A stretch of DNA of 34,933 nt from Balneolia bacterium (GTDB taxonomy: Bacteria; Bacteroidota; Rhodothermia; Balneolales; Cyclonatronaceae), in contig JAIUMA010000033.1 of the NCBI GenBank assembly GCA_022565795.1, positions 1 through 34,933 of the forward strand, given 5' to 3'. A program made the position numbers and the translations under genes. Below the pieces are notes generated by a model that ran no database searches, was not told where the DNA came from, and saw only the letters and a list, made by a program, of their open reading frames with translations. This document shows, piece after piece, positions 24,610 through 31,720 of this stretch. The number at the start of each line of letters is the position of its first letter. The first letter of the stretch is position 1.

Positions 24610-25641
24610 CTACCGGTCGTACCGCCGCGCGTACCAGAGCACAATCAGCGCCCCGAACAGCAGCATGGCCCAGGCCTGATGCCATACGCCCAGCCAGACG
24701 GGCACGCGCCACAAAAGCGTAAACACGCCCGTGAGGTACTGTACGGCCAGAAGCAACACGGTGACATTCATCCATTTTCTAATGCTGCGGGACAGACTCA
24801 CCTTACTGAACCAGGTCTTCCAGAGCATCATCCCGGCTGCCACCAGCAGCAGCGTGCCAAGCAGGCGGTGCATGAACTGCACCATGGCAATGTTATCGAA
24901 AAAGTTGATGATAAACGGATCCATGCGCCAGGCTTCGGGCGGAATCCAGTTGTCGTACATTTTCGGGAAGGTGTTGTAGATGTAGCCCGCCTTATGACCT
25001 GCAACCAATGCGCCCCAGAAAATCTGAAGCCACAGCACGACTGAAAATCCGGCCAGCCATTTGTTCAACGAACTGCCGTCAAAAAGGGGCCTTAAATTAC
25101 GGTTGCGCACGTCGAGGGCGAACCACACGCAGGCGCCGAATATCACGAAGGCGAGCATCAGGTGCATGCCGAGCCGGTACGGACTCACGTAGGGGACGTC
25201 GTTCAGGCCGCTCATCACCATAAACCAGCCCATGAATCCCTGCAGAAAACCAAGACCAAACAGGACAAACGCCCGGTTTTTATTCACCCGGTCGAGCTTT
25301 CCCTTGGCCCAGAACCAGATGAAAGGCACGATAAAAACGATGCCGATCAGGCGAGCAAAAACGCGGTGGATGTACTCCCAGAAGTAGATAAACTTGAAAT
25401 CCTCCAGGCTCATCCCCTTGTTGATCTGCTGATACTCAGGCGATGCCCGGTATTTGTCGAACTCCGACATCCAGTCGCTTTCCGACAAAGGCGGGATTAC
25501 GCCCATAACGGGATTCCATTCGGTTATCGACAGCCCGGACTGCGTAAGCCGGGTGATTCCGCCAACGATCAGAATAAGGAATACCAAAAACGCTCCGCTC
25601 AGATACCAGATGCGAAGCTGCCTCTCCGTACTTGCTGTCAC
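24610..25641 (-). CDS. ctaA: Heme A synthase (CtaA/COX15 family)
   Basis: A 343-residue inner-membrane protein with eight predicted helices, converting heme O to heme A for aa3-type oxidases. The N-terminal IVGGITRLTQSGLSITEWNPVMGVIPPLSE is the COX15 signature. The four conserved His are visible in WEYIHRVFARLIG, LGMHLMLAFVIF, FMHRLLGTLLLV and GVWHQAWAMLLFG. The start is GTG at 25641, overlapping the stop of the 603-residue gene (GTGA); no internal ATG lies early enough. CtaB and oxidase genes are not in the window. Confidence 0.92.
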   Translation of the reverse strand: MTASTERQLRIWYLSGAFLVFLILIVGGITRLTQSGLSITEWNPVMGVIPPLSESDWMSEFDKYRASPEYQQINKGMSLEDFKFIYFWEYIHRVFARLIGIVFIVPFIWFWAKGKLDRVNKNRAFVLFGLGFLQGFMGWFMVMSGLNDVPYVSPYRLGMHLMLAFVIFGACVWFALDVRNRNLRPLFDGSSLNKWLAGFSVVLWLQIFWGALVAGHKAGYIYNTFPKMYDNWIPPEAWRMDPFIINFFDNIAMVQFMHRLLGTLLLVAAGMMLWKTWFSKVSLSRSIRKWMNVTVLLLAVQYLTGVFTLLWRVPVWLGVWHQAWAMLLFGALIVLWYARRYDR

Positions 25642-27449
25642 GCCTCCGCTCCGGCCTCCTGCTGAAAGAGTTCATCTAAACGCTTGCGCTGCTCGTAAAC
25701 GATGCGGCCAAGCGATTCAAGATTCTCACCCGGATAAGGCTCTTTTTGCGAGAGCTCATAGCAGCGGTCCATGCCCTGCTCCAGGTTCGCCTTCATTTTA
25801 GTTAGCTTACGACGCTCTTTGGGATCGTCGCCGGTCTGTGCCATCATCTTTTCCAGATACTCCACATACATGCTCATTTCCTTGGCGAACATATGCGGAC
25901 GCTCAGGCTGCTCAAGCTCGGTCGTTCTGCCGTAGATATGATCCACCATTTCCTCCATAGAGTAGGTGCGGTCGAACCACGCCAAATTCGGACCCGGGCA
26001 AATGGCCTGCTTCCCATGCGTTTCAGGCACGATTCCGAGACGAATGAGCGCAGAAAAACCAAGGTTGTTGCACAGACAGTCTTTATCGAGAATCTCGTTT
26101 ATCTGCTGTTCCAGCTTCTCCTCATCGGTCATATTGCTTTTGAGCTGATCAATTTTCAGAATCTGATACTGAGCCGATGCGGTACAAATCGGATTTTCGG
26201 TAAACTCGGTATTCGTTGAAAGGAAACCCTTCGGACATTTAGAGCCCGGCTTCCCTTTTTCAATGAGCTCCAGCTTATTTTTTTCAGAACCGTTTCCGCG
26301 AACGTTGTTGAACGGAACGCCGAGCGGAGAGACGTTACTCAGGTAAAAGTCGTTTTCACCCGCATCACCAAGCAGGGTCATAGTTTCGTGATCCACGCAG
26401 GTGGCTTCGGGCACGAGCAGGAACGGACTTCCCCAGCCTGTACTGTCCACACCGTAGTAATCGAGCAGTCGCTGCATTTCGCCGTTGTTTCCAATGCCGC
26501 CCTGTACGGTTACGGCAGGCGTTCTTTCCTCAAACGTCATTTCCGGGAAGCTCCAGCCCTGCTCTTCGTAATAGCTTTGGATCAGCGGATCGAAGGTTGC
26601 AACCAGCTCATGCTTCTTTTCTGCAAATTCCTCGAGGACGGTCGGGAGCATTACACCCTCGGAGGCAAACGCGTGTCCGCCGCAGTTGATGCCGGACTCA
26701 ATGCGAAACTCAGCAATCTCAATTCCTTTTTTAGCCAGAAACTTGCCCTGTATCAGCGCAGAGCGATAATCGCTTACTTTCAGGATGATGCGCTTCTTTG
26801 GCTGCTTTCCGCTCAGGCGGTAGAAATCACCGAACTCAGCCAGATAGCCATACAGACGCGGGTTGAAGCCGGCTGAAAGCACAAGAGAGCCATCCACGTC
26901 GCTTTCTGCAAATCCTTTTAGGGCGGTGTTTGCATCGCTGTGCTCGGGCGACAGCGGTATACCGTCATCTCCGGTGCGAAGTAAGTCTACTTTCGACATA
27001 ATATTGACCTGAATTTCTCCGGGCTTCATCATGGCGGTAAGGGCATCACCCAGCTTTTCACGCAAGGCTCCGTCGGCCATAAAGTAGAGCTCTTTATACT
27101 TCTTCTTCATGTCGCTACCTGATGGCAGCAGATCGAAATAGCGGTCTTTTTCGCTCTCGGTAAAGAAAGACTGCGATTTCACCGCATCAAACTTCTCCGA
27201 TACGATTTGGTTCATCATGCTGAGGAACTCCTTCACCCTGCGCGTCCGGCCGTTTTCGGCTGTGCGCCCGATACTTTTGTACGGTATCTGATGAAGCTCG
27301 CTGTAGTGCCTGCGTATTTTTTCCAGAAGCAGATCATCTACTACAGAAACAACGGAATTGATTCCCAGGTGGGCAACGCGGATCGGGCTGTCTATGGTAA
27401 AGCCCAGTCCCATCACGGGAATGTGAAAAGAATGCGGAGAGGTGTTCAT
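25638..27449 (-). CDS. 603-residue conserved protein of unknown function, coupled to ctaA
   Basis: A large soluble protein. The N-terminal IPVMGLGFTIDSPIRVAHLGINSVVSVVDD resembles the start of TIM-barrel flavoenzymes of the nitronate monooxygenase/FabK type, and GGIGNNGEMQRLLDYYGVDSTGWGSPFLLVPEATCVD would fit later barrel strands. A cysteine-rich C-terminal half (GSKCPKG, NPICTAS, KDCLCNN, AICPGPNLAW) suggests an iron-sulfur cluster or zinc. RIESGINCGGHAFASEG is another conserved-looking block. I recall close relatives in Bacteroidota annotated only as hypothetical. Its stop overlaps the ctaA GTG, and it is divergent from a U32 protein and ferredoxin; a redox enzyme is plausible but not shown. 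Confidence 0.85.
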   Translation of the reverse strand: MNTSPHSFHIPVMGLGFTIDSPIRVAHLGINSVVSVVDDLLLEKIRRHYSELHQIPYKSIGRTAENGRTRRVKEFLSMMNQIVSEKFDAVKSQSFFTESEKDRYFDLLPSGSDMKKKYKELYFMADGALREKLGDALTAMMKPGEIQVNIMSKVDLLRTGDDGIPLSPEHSDANTALKGFAESDVDGSLVLSAGFNPRLYGYLAEFGDFYRLSGKQPKKRIILKVSDYRSALIQGKFLAKKGIEIAEFRIESGINCGGHAFASEGVMLPTVLEEFAEKKHELVATFDPLIQSYYEEQGWSFPEMTFEERTPAVTVQGGIGNNGEMQRLLDYYGVDSTGWGSPFLLVPEATCVDHETMTLLGDAGENDFYLSNVSPLGVPFNNVRGNGSEKNKLELIEKGKPGSKCPKGFLSTNTEFTENPICTASAQYQILKIDQLKSNMTDEEKLEQQINEILDKDCLCNNLGFSALIRLGIVPETHGKQAICPGPNLAWFDRTYSMEEMVDHIYGRTTELEQPERPHMFAKEMSMYVEYLEKMMAQTGDDPKERRKLTKMKANLEQGMDRCYELSQKEPYPGENLESLGRIVYEQRKRLDELFQQEAGAEA

Positions 27450-27680
27450 ATCGGTTTGGCTATTGTGTTACAGCTATTCGTTCAGGCGGGCTGCTCCGGA
27501 GTCGGAACATCACCCATAGCAATTTTGACTAACAAAGTTAATAACTGCCAAATTATAATATTATTATTAGAATACATAGTAAAGATTTATTAAATTTGAG
27601 TTTCCGCGCTTCAGCGCCTGAACTGACCGATTTCATCCACCCTCAACTGCGGGTTCTAATCAGATATTCCCAAAAATTTT
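27450..27680. promoter_or_regulatory. Divergent promoter region, 603-residue gene and U32 gene
   Basis: A 231-base gap, very AT-rich at 27530-27600 (ACTAACAAAGTTAATAAC and the following TTATAATATTATTATTAG), that must hold promoters for both divergent genes. No palindrome strong enough to call an operator was found, and the short open frames here overlap without family resemblance. Confidence 0.4.
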
Positions 27681-28916
27681 ATGCAACAAGCCGTAGAAAT
27701 TATGGCTCCGGTAGGATCTCCGGAGTCGCTTACCGCAGCGCTGAATGCCGGCTGCAACTCCATTTATTTTGGCATCGAACAGCTTAACATGAGGGCCCGC
27801 TCCTCAACCAATTTCACTCTCGATGACCTTCGCTCAATCGCTGAACGATGCTCGGCGGCCGGGGTAAAGACCTACATCACCCTTAACACCATTCTGTACG
27901 ATCACGATATGCGCATGATGCGACGGATTGTGGATACGGCAAAAGAGAGCGGTATTTCTGCGGTGATTGCATCCGACCATGCGGCTATGGCCTATGCGAA
28001 GGGAGCCGGCATGCCGGTTCATATTTCGACTCAGGCGAACGTCACCAATATTGAGACTGTCTCCTTCTACTCGGCCTTTGCCGACGTGATGGTGCTTTCC
28101 CGCGAGCTCAGCCTTAGTCAGGTGAAGCACATCACACGGGAAATCGAGCGCCGGCAGATCAAGGGTCCGTCCGGAAGTCTGGTGAACATTGAAATTTTTG
28201 CGCACGGCGCACTCTGCATGGCGGTTTCCGGCAAATGCTACCTCAGCCTGCACTCCAACAACTCCTCGGCCAATCGTGGTGCCTGTATCCAAAACTGCAG
28301 GCACAAATACATTGTGACCGACAAGGAAGAGGGCAATGAGCTGGAAATCGACAACGAATACATCATGAGCGCCAAAGACCTGTGCACCATCGACTTTCTG
28401 GATCAGGTGATAGACGCCGGCGTGCGCATTCTCAAAATTGAGGGTCGCGGACGCTCGGCCGACTACGTGCACGAAACGGTCTCCTGCTACCGCGAGGCAG
28501 CCGACTCCGTTACTGAAGGCACCTTTTCGCCCGAACGAGTTGAAGCATGGAAAGCGCGCCTTTCCACCGTGTTTAACCGCGGCTTCTGGGACGGCTACTA
28601 CCTCGGTCGCAAAATGGGCGAGTGGAGCAACACCTACGGCTCAAAAGCTACGGAGCGAAAAGTCTTTATCGGTCGGGGCGTGAAATATTTCAGCAGGGCG
28701 GGCGCGGGCGAGTTTCATCTGGAAACGGGCGAGCTTTCCACCGGCGATATCATTATGATAACCGGTCCGAGTACTGGCGTTCTCAGGATGACGGTATCCG
28801 AGCTTCGCAAGGCCGATTCTGCGGTAGATTCGGTGAAGAAGGGCAGCTCATTTTCCATTCCGGTCGAAGAGAAGATTCGCCCGTCGGATAAGCTCTACAA
28901 AATTGTTCCCGCCTGA
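27681..28916 (+). CDS. Peptidase U32-family protein (TrhP/YegQ-like)
   Basis: A 411-residue protein. EIMAPVGSPESLTAALNAGCNSIYFGIEQLNMRA and EIFAHGALCMAVSGKCYLSLHSNNSSANRGACIQNCRHKY are the U32 signature regions; LKIEGRGRSADYVHETVSCYREA is the third. Known members (TrhP, RlhA) are Fe-S proteins that hydroxylate tRNA or rRNA with prephenate rather than acting as peptidases. Four or more conserved Cys (GALC, GKC, GAC, NC) fit an iron-sulfur site. A ferredoxin gene starts two bases after its stop, suggesting a shared role. Whether it acts on tRNA uridine-34 or 23S rRNA cannot be decided here. Confidence 0.9.
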   Translation: MQQAVEIMAPVGSPESLTAALNAGCNSIYFGIEQLNMRARSSTNFTLDDLRSIAERCSAAGVKTYITLNTILYDHDMRMMRRIVDTAKESGISAVIASDHAAMAYAKGAGMPVHISTQANVTNIETVSFYSAFADVMVLSRELSLSQVKHITREIERRQIKGPSGSLVNIEIFAHGALCMAVSGKCYLSLHSNNSSANRGACIQNCRHKYIVTDKEEGNELEIDNEYIMSAKDLCTIDFLDQVIDAGVRILKIEGRGRSADYVHETVSCYREAADSVTEGTFSPERVEAWKARLSTVFNRGFWDGYYLGRKMGEWSNTYGSKATERKVFIGRGVKYFSRAGAGEFHLETGELSTGDIIMITGPSTGVLRMTVSELRKADSAVDSVKKGSSFSIPVEEKIRPSDKLYKIVPA

Positions 28917-28918
28917 TT

Positions 28919-29143
28919 ATGGTCCGCATCATCTTTCACAGAAATAAGTGTATCGGCTGCAACGCCTGCGTGGAGGCGGCCCCCTGGCGCTGGCGGGTTT
29001 CTCATAAGGACGGCCGCTGTAATCTGGTTGATGCCGTGCAGAAAAAACAGGTTCACATAGCAGAAGTAAGCTACGACGAGCTCTCCGCCAACGAAGAGGC
29101 CGCCCGAAACTGTCCGGCGGGCATCATCCGGGTCGAGGCCTGA
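28919..29143 (+). CDS. Small [4Fe-4S]/[3Fe-4S] ferredoxin
   Basis: A 74-residue protein with KCIGCNACVEAAPWRW near the N-terminus and ARNCPAGIIRVE at the C-terminus, giving four Cys (CxxCxxC...CP) for one cluster in the single-cluster ferredoxin fold. The Trp-rich motif following the first Cys set is typical of Bacteroidota ferredoxins. Its ATG lies two bases after the U32 stop, so the two are a translational unit; it likely supplies electrons or builds the Fe-S cluster of the U32 enzyme (inference). Confidence 0.9.
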   Translation: MVRIIFHRNKCIGCNACVEAAPWRWRVSHKDGRCNLVDAVQKKQVHIAEVSYDELSANEEAARNCPAGIIRVEA

Positions 29144-29178
29144 ATTCCGGGCGAATTGAAAAGCAGATTTCAGCGTTT

Positions 29179-29209
29179 AGGGTGATGCGCATCCAAATCC
29201 CATCACCCT
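29179..29209. repeat. Hairpin related to the one following nosZ
   Basis: A 9-bp inverted repeat AGGGTGATG (29179-29187) and CATCACCCT (29201-29209) with a 13-base loop, starting 36 bases after the ferredoxin stop and preceded by CAGATTT. The stem sequence and its CAGATT neighbour are the same as in the hairpin at 16947-17006, so the two are probably copies of one dispersed palindromic element or share a terminator role. Confidence 0.65.
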
Positions 29210-29226
29210 GTATAACAGACCGAACC

Positions 29227-29688
29227 ATGACCATGTTGATTTCTGCACTAATGTTTTCGCTTACCGCATTTATGGCTCCAGCCGTAGAGGTAAACGCATC
29301 AAAAAACGATCCTGTAGAAATTTCGCTGAGCGACTTACGCTGGGAAAACCGCGTGCTTCTGATATTTACCGATAATCTTGACGGGTCGGCATTTACCGAA
29401 CAAATACGGATTCTGGACGAGGCATCAGACGGACTTGAGGTGCGCAAGCTGGTACGCTTCGTGCTGATTGATGATGGCGAATCCACCTATGAGGGGCAGC
29501 CGCTGGGCCGGGAAAGCGCAGAGCGCATCAAAAGCCGCTACGCAGACAGTGAGCCATTCACCCTAATTCTGATCGGCAAAGACGGAGGCGAAAAGCTCAG
29601 ATCCCACGAGCCGGTCACCACCGGGGAGCTTTTTCCCTTTATAGATCGCATGCCGATGCGGGAGAGGGAGATCCGAGAGGGACAGTAG
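29227..29688 (+). CDS. DUF4174-domain exported protein
   Basis: A 153-residue protein with a short N-terminal hydrophobic leader (TMLISALMFSLTAFMAPAVEVNA), then the DUF4174 domain: ISLSDLRWENRVLLIFTDNLDGSAFTEQIRIL, RFVLIDDGES, FTLILIGKDGGEKLRSHEPVTTGELFPFIDRMPMREREI. DUF4174 is a thioredoxin-fold-like family whose members end IDxMPMRRxE; no catalytic Cys pair is seen here. The start at 29227 (or 29233) gives the leader; the frame extends upstream to 29182 but that part overlaps the hairpin. Function unknown. Confidence 0.8.
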   Translation: MTMLISALMFSLTAFMAPAVEVNASKNDPVEISLSDLRWENRVLLIFTDNLDGSAFTEQIRILDEASDGLEVRKLVRFVLIDDGESTYEGQPLGRESAERIKSRYADSEPFTLILIGKDGGEKLRSHEPVTTGELFPFIDRMPMREREIREGQ

Positions 29689-29767
29689 ACAGTGAACAGT
29701 GGAATCAAAAATAATCCGTACAAATTCTATGGAGAAGAAATCATCACACGTGCACAAACAGTACAGC

Positions 29768-30396
29768 GCTGTAGTTTGATTTCAAGATGGTAAAACCGAT
29801 ATTTTCTGGCAATGTAACCCTTGTTTATTCTGGGCTGTAGTTTGATTTCAAGATGGTAAAACCGATATTTTCTGGCAATGTAACCCTTGTTTATTCTGGG
29901 CTGTAGTTTGATTTCAAGATGGTAAAACCGATATTACAGCGCGCTTTTTATGGTGACTTCAACCCGCTGTAGTTTGATTTCAAGATGGTAAAACCGATAT
30001 TGCAATGTCGTCCTCATCAGCGCGCTCAATCGCTGTAGTTTGATTTCAAGATGGTAAAACCGATATTCCTTCGCACGTTCAGGGCATTGTAACTGCGCTG
30101 TAGTTTGATTTCAAGATGGTAAAACCGATATTTTCACAGTGTTCTCGCGACGCTCCCAGATGGCTGTAGTTTGATTTCAAGATGGTAAAACCGATATTGA
30201 TCTGTTCCAAATTGATGAAAGCATAGCGGCTGTAGTTTGATTTCAAGATGGTAAAACCGATATTAAATACTTCCCGTTTTGATGCTCGGGTCGTGCTGTA
30301 GTTTGATTTCAAGATGGTAAAACCGATATTCTGCCGTGGTATCTCGAACACCTGCCCTTCGCTGTAGTTTGATTTCAAGATGGTAAAACCGATATT
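29768..30396 (+). CRISPR. Type II-C CRISPR array, 10 repeats and 9 spacers
   Basis: Ten identical 36-base repeats, starting GCTGTAGTTTGATTTC and ending AAAACCGATATT, at 29768, 29834, 29900, 29966, 30032, 30097, 30163, 30229, 30295 and 30361. Spacers are 30 bases except spacer 5 (29). Spacers 1 and 2 are identical. The GYTGTAG start matches the crRNA-side of other type II-C repeats, so I infer transcription on the plus strand, convergent with the cas genes, as in Neisseria. No degenerate terminal repeat marks the trailer. No spacer visibly matches the window. The array ends 101 bases before cas2. Confidence 0.98.
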
Positions 30397-30497
30397 AGTT
30401 GGTCACATAACCTTCTGGTACGGAGTATCTTACTGGGTTTTTAGGAGCAATTAAATGCCATGCTAATTCAAGCAGGTATTTTCTTCGGCGCGTTTTT
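30397..30497. other. Gap between CRISPR array and cas2
   Basis: A short AT-rich sequence without a gene. I looked here for a tracrRNA anti-repeat and saw no stretch complementary to the CRISPR repeat. It could serve as leader or trailer. Confidence 0.45.
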
Positions 30498-30836
30498 CTA
30501 AAATAATTCCATTTGCGGGGGCGCCGGCTCGGTGGGCGCTGTACGCCTGCCCCAAAAATTTGTAATAAGGCTGTATTGTTTATCCGTGATGCGCATAATG
30601 CTTACGTGCCCTTCCGGCGGAATCAGGTTTTCAATCCTTTTTGTATGTACGTCGGCGCTTTCTTTACTGGCGCAGTGCCGGGCATAAACCGAATACTGCA
30701 TCATGGTAAACCCGTCGGCCAGGAGATCCTTTCTGAAGCCTGATGCTCGTCTTTTTTGAGTTGCTGTGGTTACCGGCAGGTCAAAAAGTACAATCAGCCA
30801 CATAATCCGATAGGCATTTATTCGTGAATAGGTCAT
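30498..30836 (-). CDS. cas2: Cas2, CRISPR adaptation protein
   Basis: A 112-residue ferredoxin-fold protein. RIMWLIVLFDLPVTTATQKRRASGFRKDLLADGFTMMQYSVYARHC carries the family's first strand with Asp in FDLPV and the 'F.MMQYSVY.R' helix-strand. The tail ends MELF. Cas2 forms the adaptation complex with Cas1. The start at 30836 overlaps the cas1 stop as ATGA; an upstream Met at 30878 would lie inside cas1 and give an unusual N-terminus. Confidence 0.93.
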   Translation of the reverse strand: MTYSRINAYRIMWLIVLFDLPVTTATQKRRASGFRKDLLADGFTMMQYSVYARHCASKESADVHTKRIENLIPPEGHVSIMRITDKQYSLITNFWGRRTAPTEPAPPQMELF

Positions 30837-31720
30837 AATACGGGATAGGCAATCTTTTTCTGCTCCCCTGTGAAGCATCGGCTCAGAGAGGCCGTGGTTT
30901 CAGACAGAGCCATCATAAGCGGTCTGGTTTTACCCGAAATGGATACATCGGAAGTCAACAATTGCAGCAGTTCTTTTTTGTGCTCTATAGTCAGCTCATC
31001 GGCATGCAGCCCGCTGTCGTGCAGTTCAGAAACATGCAGATCCACAAAGGGACGATAAGGCTCCATGATGTCATCGGCCAGACAAAACGCGTTATATTTA
31101 TTTTTGTGATGAATCCCGAGGGCAGGAAGCAGACCCGAGCCCATTAATGCCCTTGCCGTAGCCGCCCGCAATATGGCGTAGCCATAATTAAGCATGTGGT
31201 TGGGCGGCGACCCAAACCGCTGTCGCCTGAATGCTAATCCAAAAAGGCTGGGCCAGTAGGTCCGGGCACCCCGTGCCTCACAGTTCGTGCTGTCCCCGCT
31301 TTTCACCTTTTTTGCCAGATAGCGCAGTGGTTCTCCCTGCTGTCCGCTCACATCGAGCACGCCTCCCTGATTCCGGAGTTTTTGCTTGATGGTCTGCTTC
31401 CACAGCTTTTTCTTAAGCGGCAGCCCCGCAGCAGCCTGCACCTGATAAAGCCTTGACTGCGTCTGATGGGTTTCCAGATGCATCATCATGGAAGCCGGAT
31501 GATGCCGGGCATCACAAAAAATAACGGCCGTGTTGTTCATCGCAAAGTGCTGCATTACCGCCATACTAAACGTAATCTGATGATGATCAAGCACAACAAA
31601 TCCCAAATCTTCAGCTGGACGCTGAACTACCTCGCCGGTTTCTTTCAGCGAAATAACAAGCTGGTTCAGCTTAATCGACAAATGGCACGGATTCTGAAAG
31701 AAGAGCGTCTTTTTGATCAC
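30833..31720 (-). CDS. cas1: Cas1, CRISPR integrase
   Basis: A 295-residue type II Cas1. Family regions: the N-terminal beta domain with VISLKETGEVVQRPAEDLGFVVLDHHQITFSMAVM, then CEARGARTYWPSLFG with the conserved Glu, and LLPALGIHHKNKYNAFCLADDIMEPYRPFVD with the metal-binding His and Asp. It integrates new spacers together with Cas2. The start is GTG at 31720, overlapping the cas9 stop by GTGA; its stop overlaps cas2, so the three genes are one operon. All catalytic residues appear intact, so adaptation could still work if Cas9 is not required. Confidence 0.94.
   Translation of the reverse strand: MIKKTLFFQNPCHLSIKLNQLVISLKETGEVVQRPAEDLGFVVLDHHQITFSMAVMQHFAMNNTAVIFCDARHHPASMMMHLETHQTQSRLYQVQAAAGLPLKKKLWKQTIKQKLRNQGGVLDVSGQQGEPLRYLAKKVKSGDSTNCEARGARTYWPSLFGLAFRRQRFGSPPNHMLNYGYAILRAATARALMGSGLLPALGIHHKNKYNAFCLADDIMEPYRPFVDLHVSELHDSGLHADELTIEHKKELLQLLTSDVSISGKTRPLMMALSETTASLSRCFTGEQKKIAYPVL

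Noticed and set aside
29762-29773. TACAGCGCTGTA palindrome at the array start
   Set aside because: It arises because the repeat starts GCTGTA and the preceding bases happen to be TACAGC; no independent evidence of function.
30079-30378. 99-residue minus-strand frame across the CRISPR array
   Set aside because: Repeat plus spacer totals 66 bases, a multiple of three, so the frame simply reads the repeat (NIGFTILKSNYS) over and over. It is not a gene.
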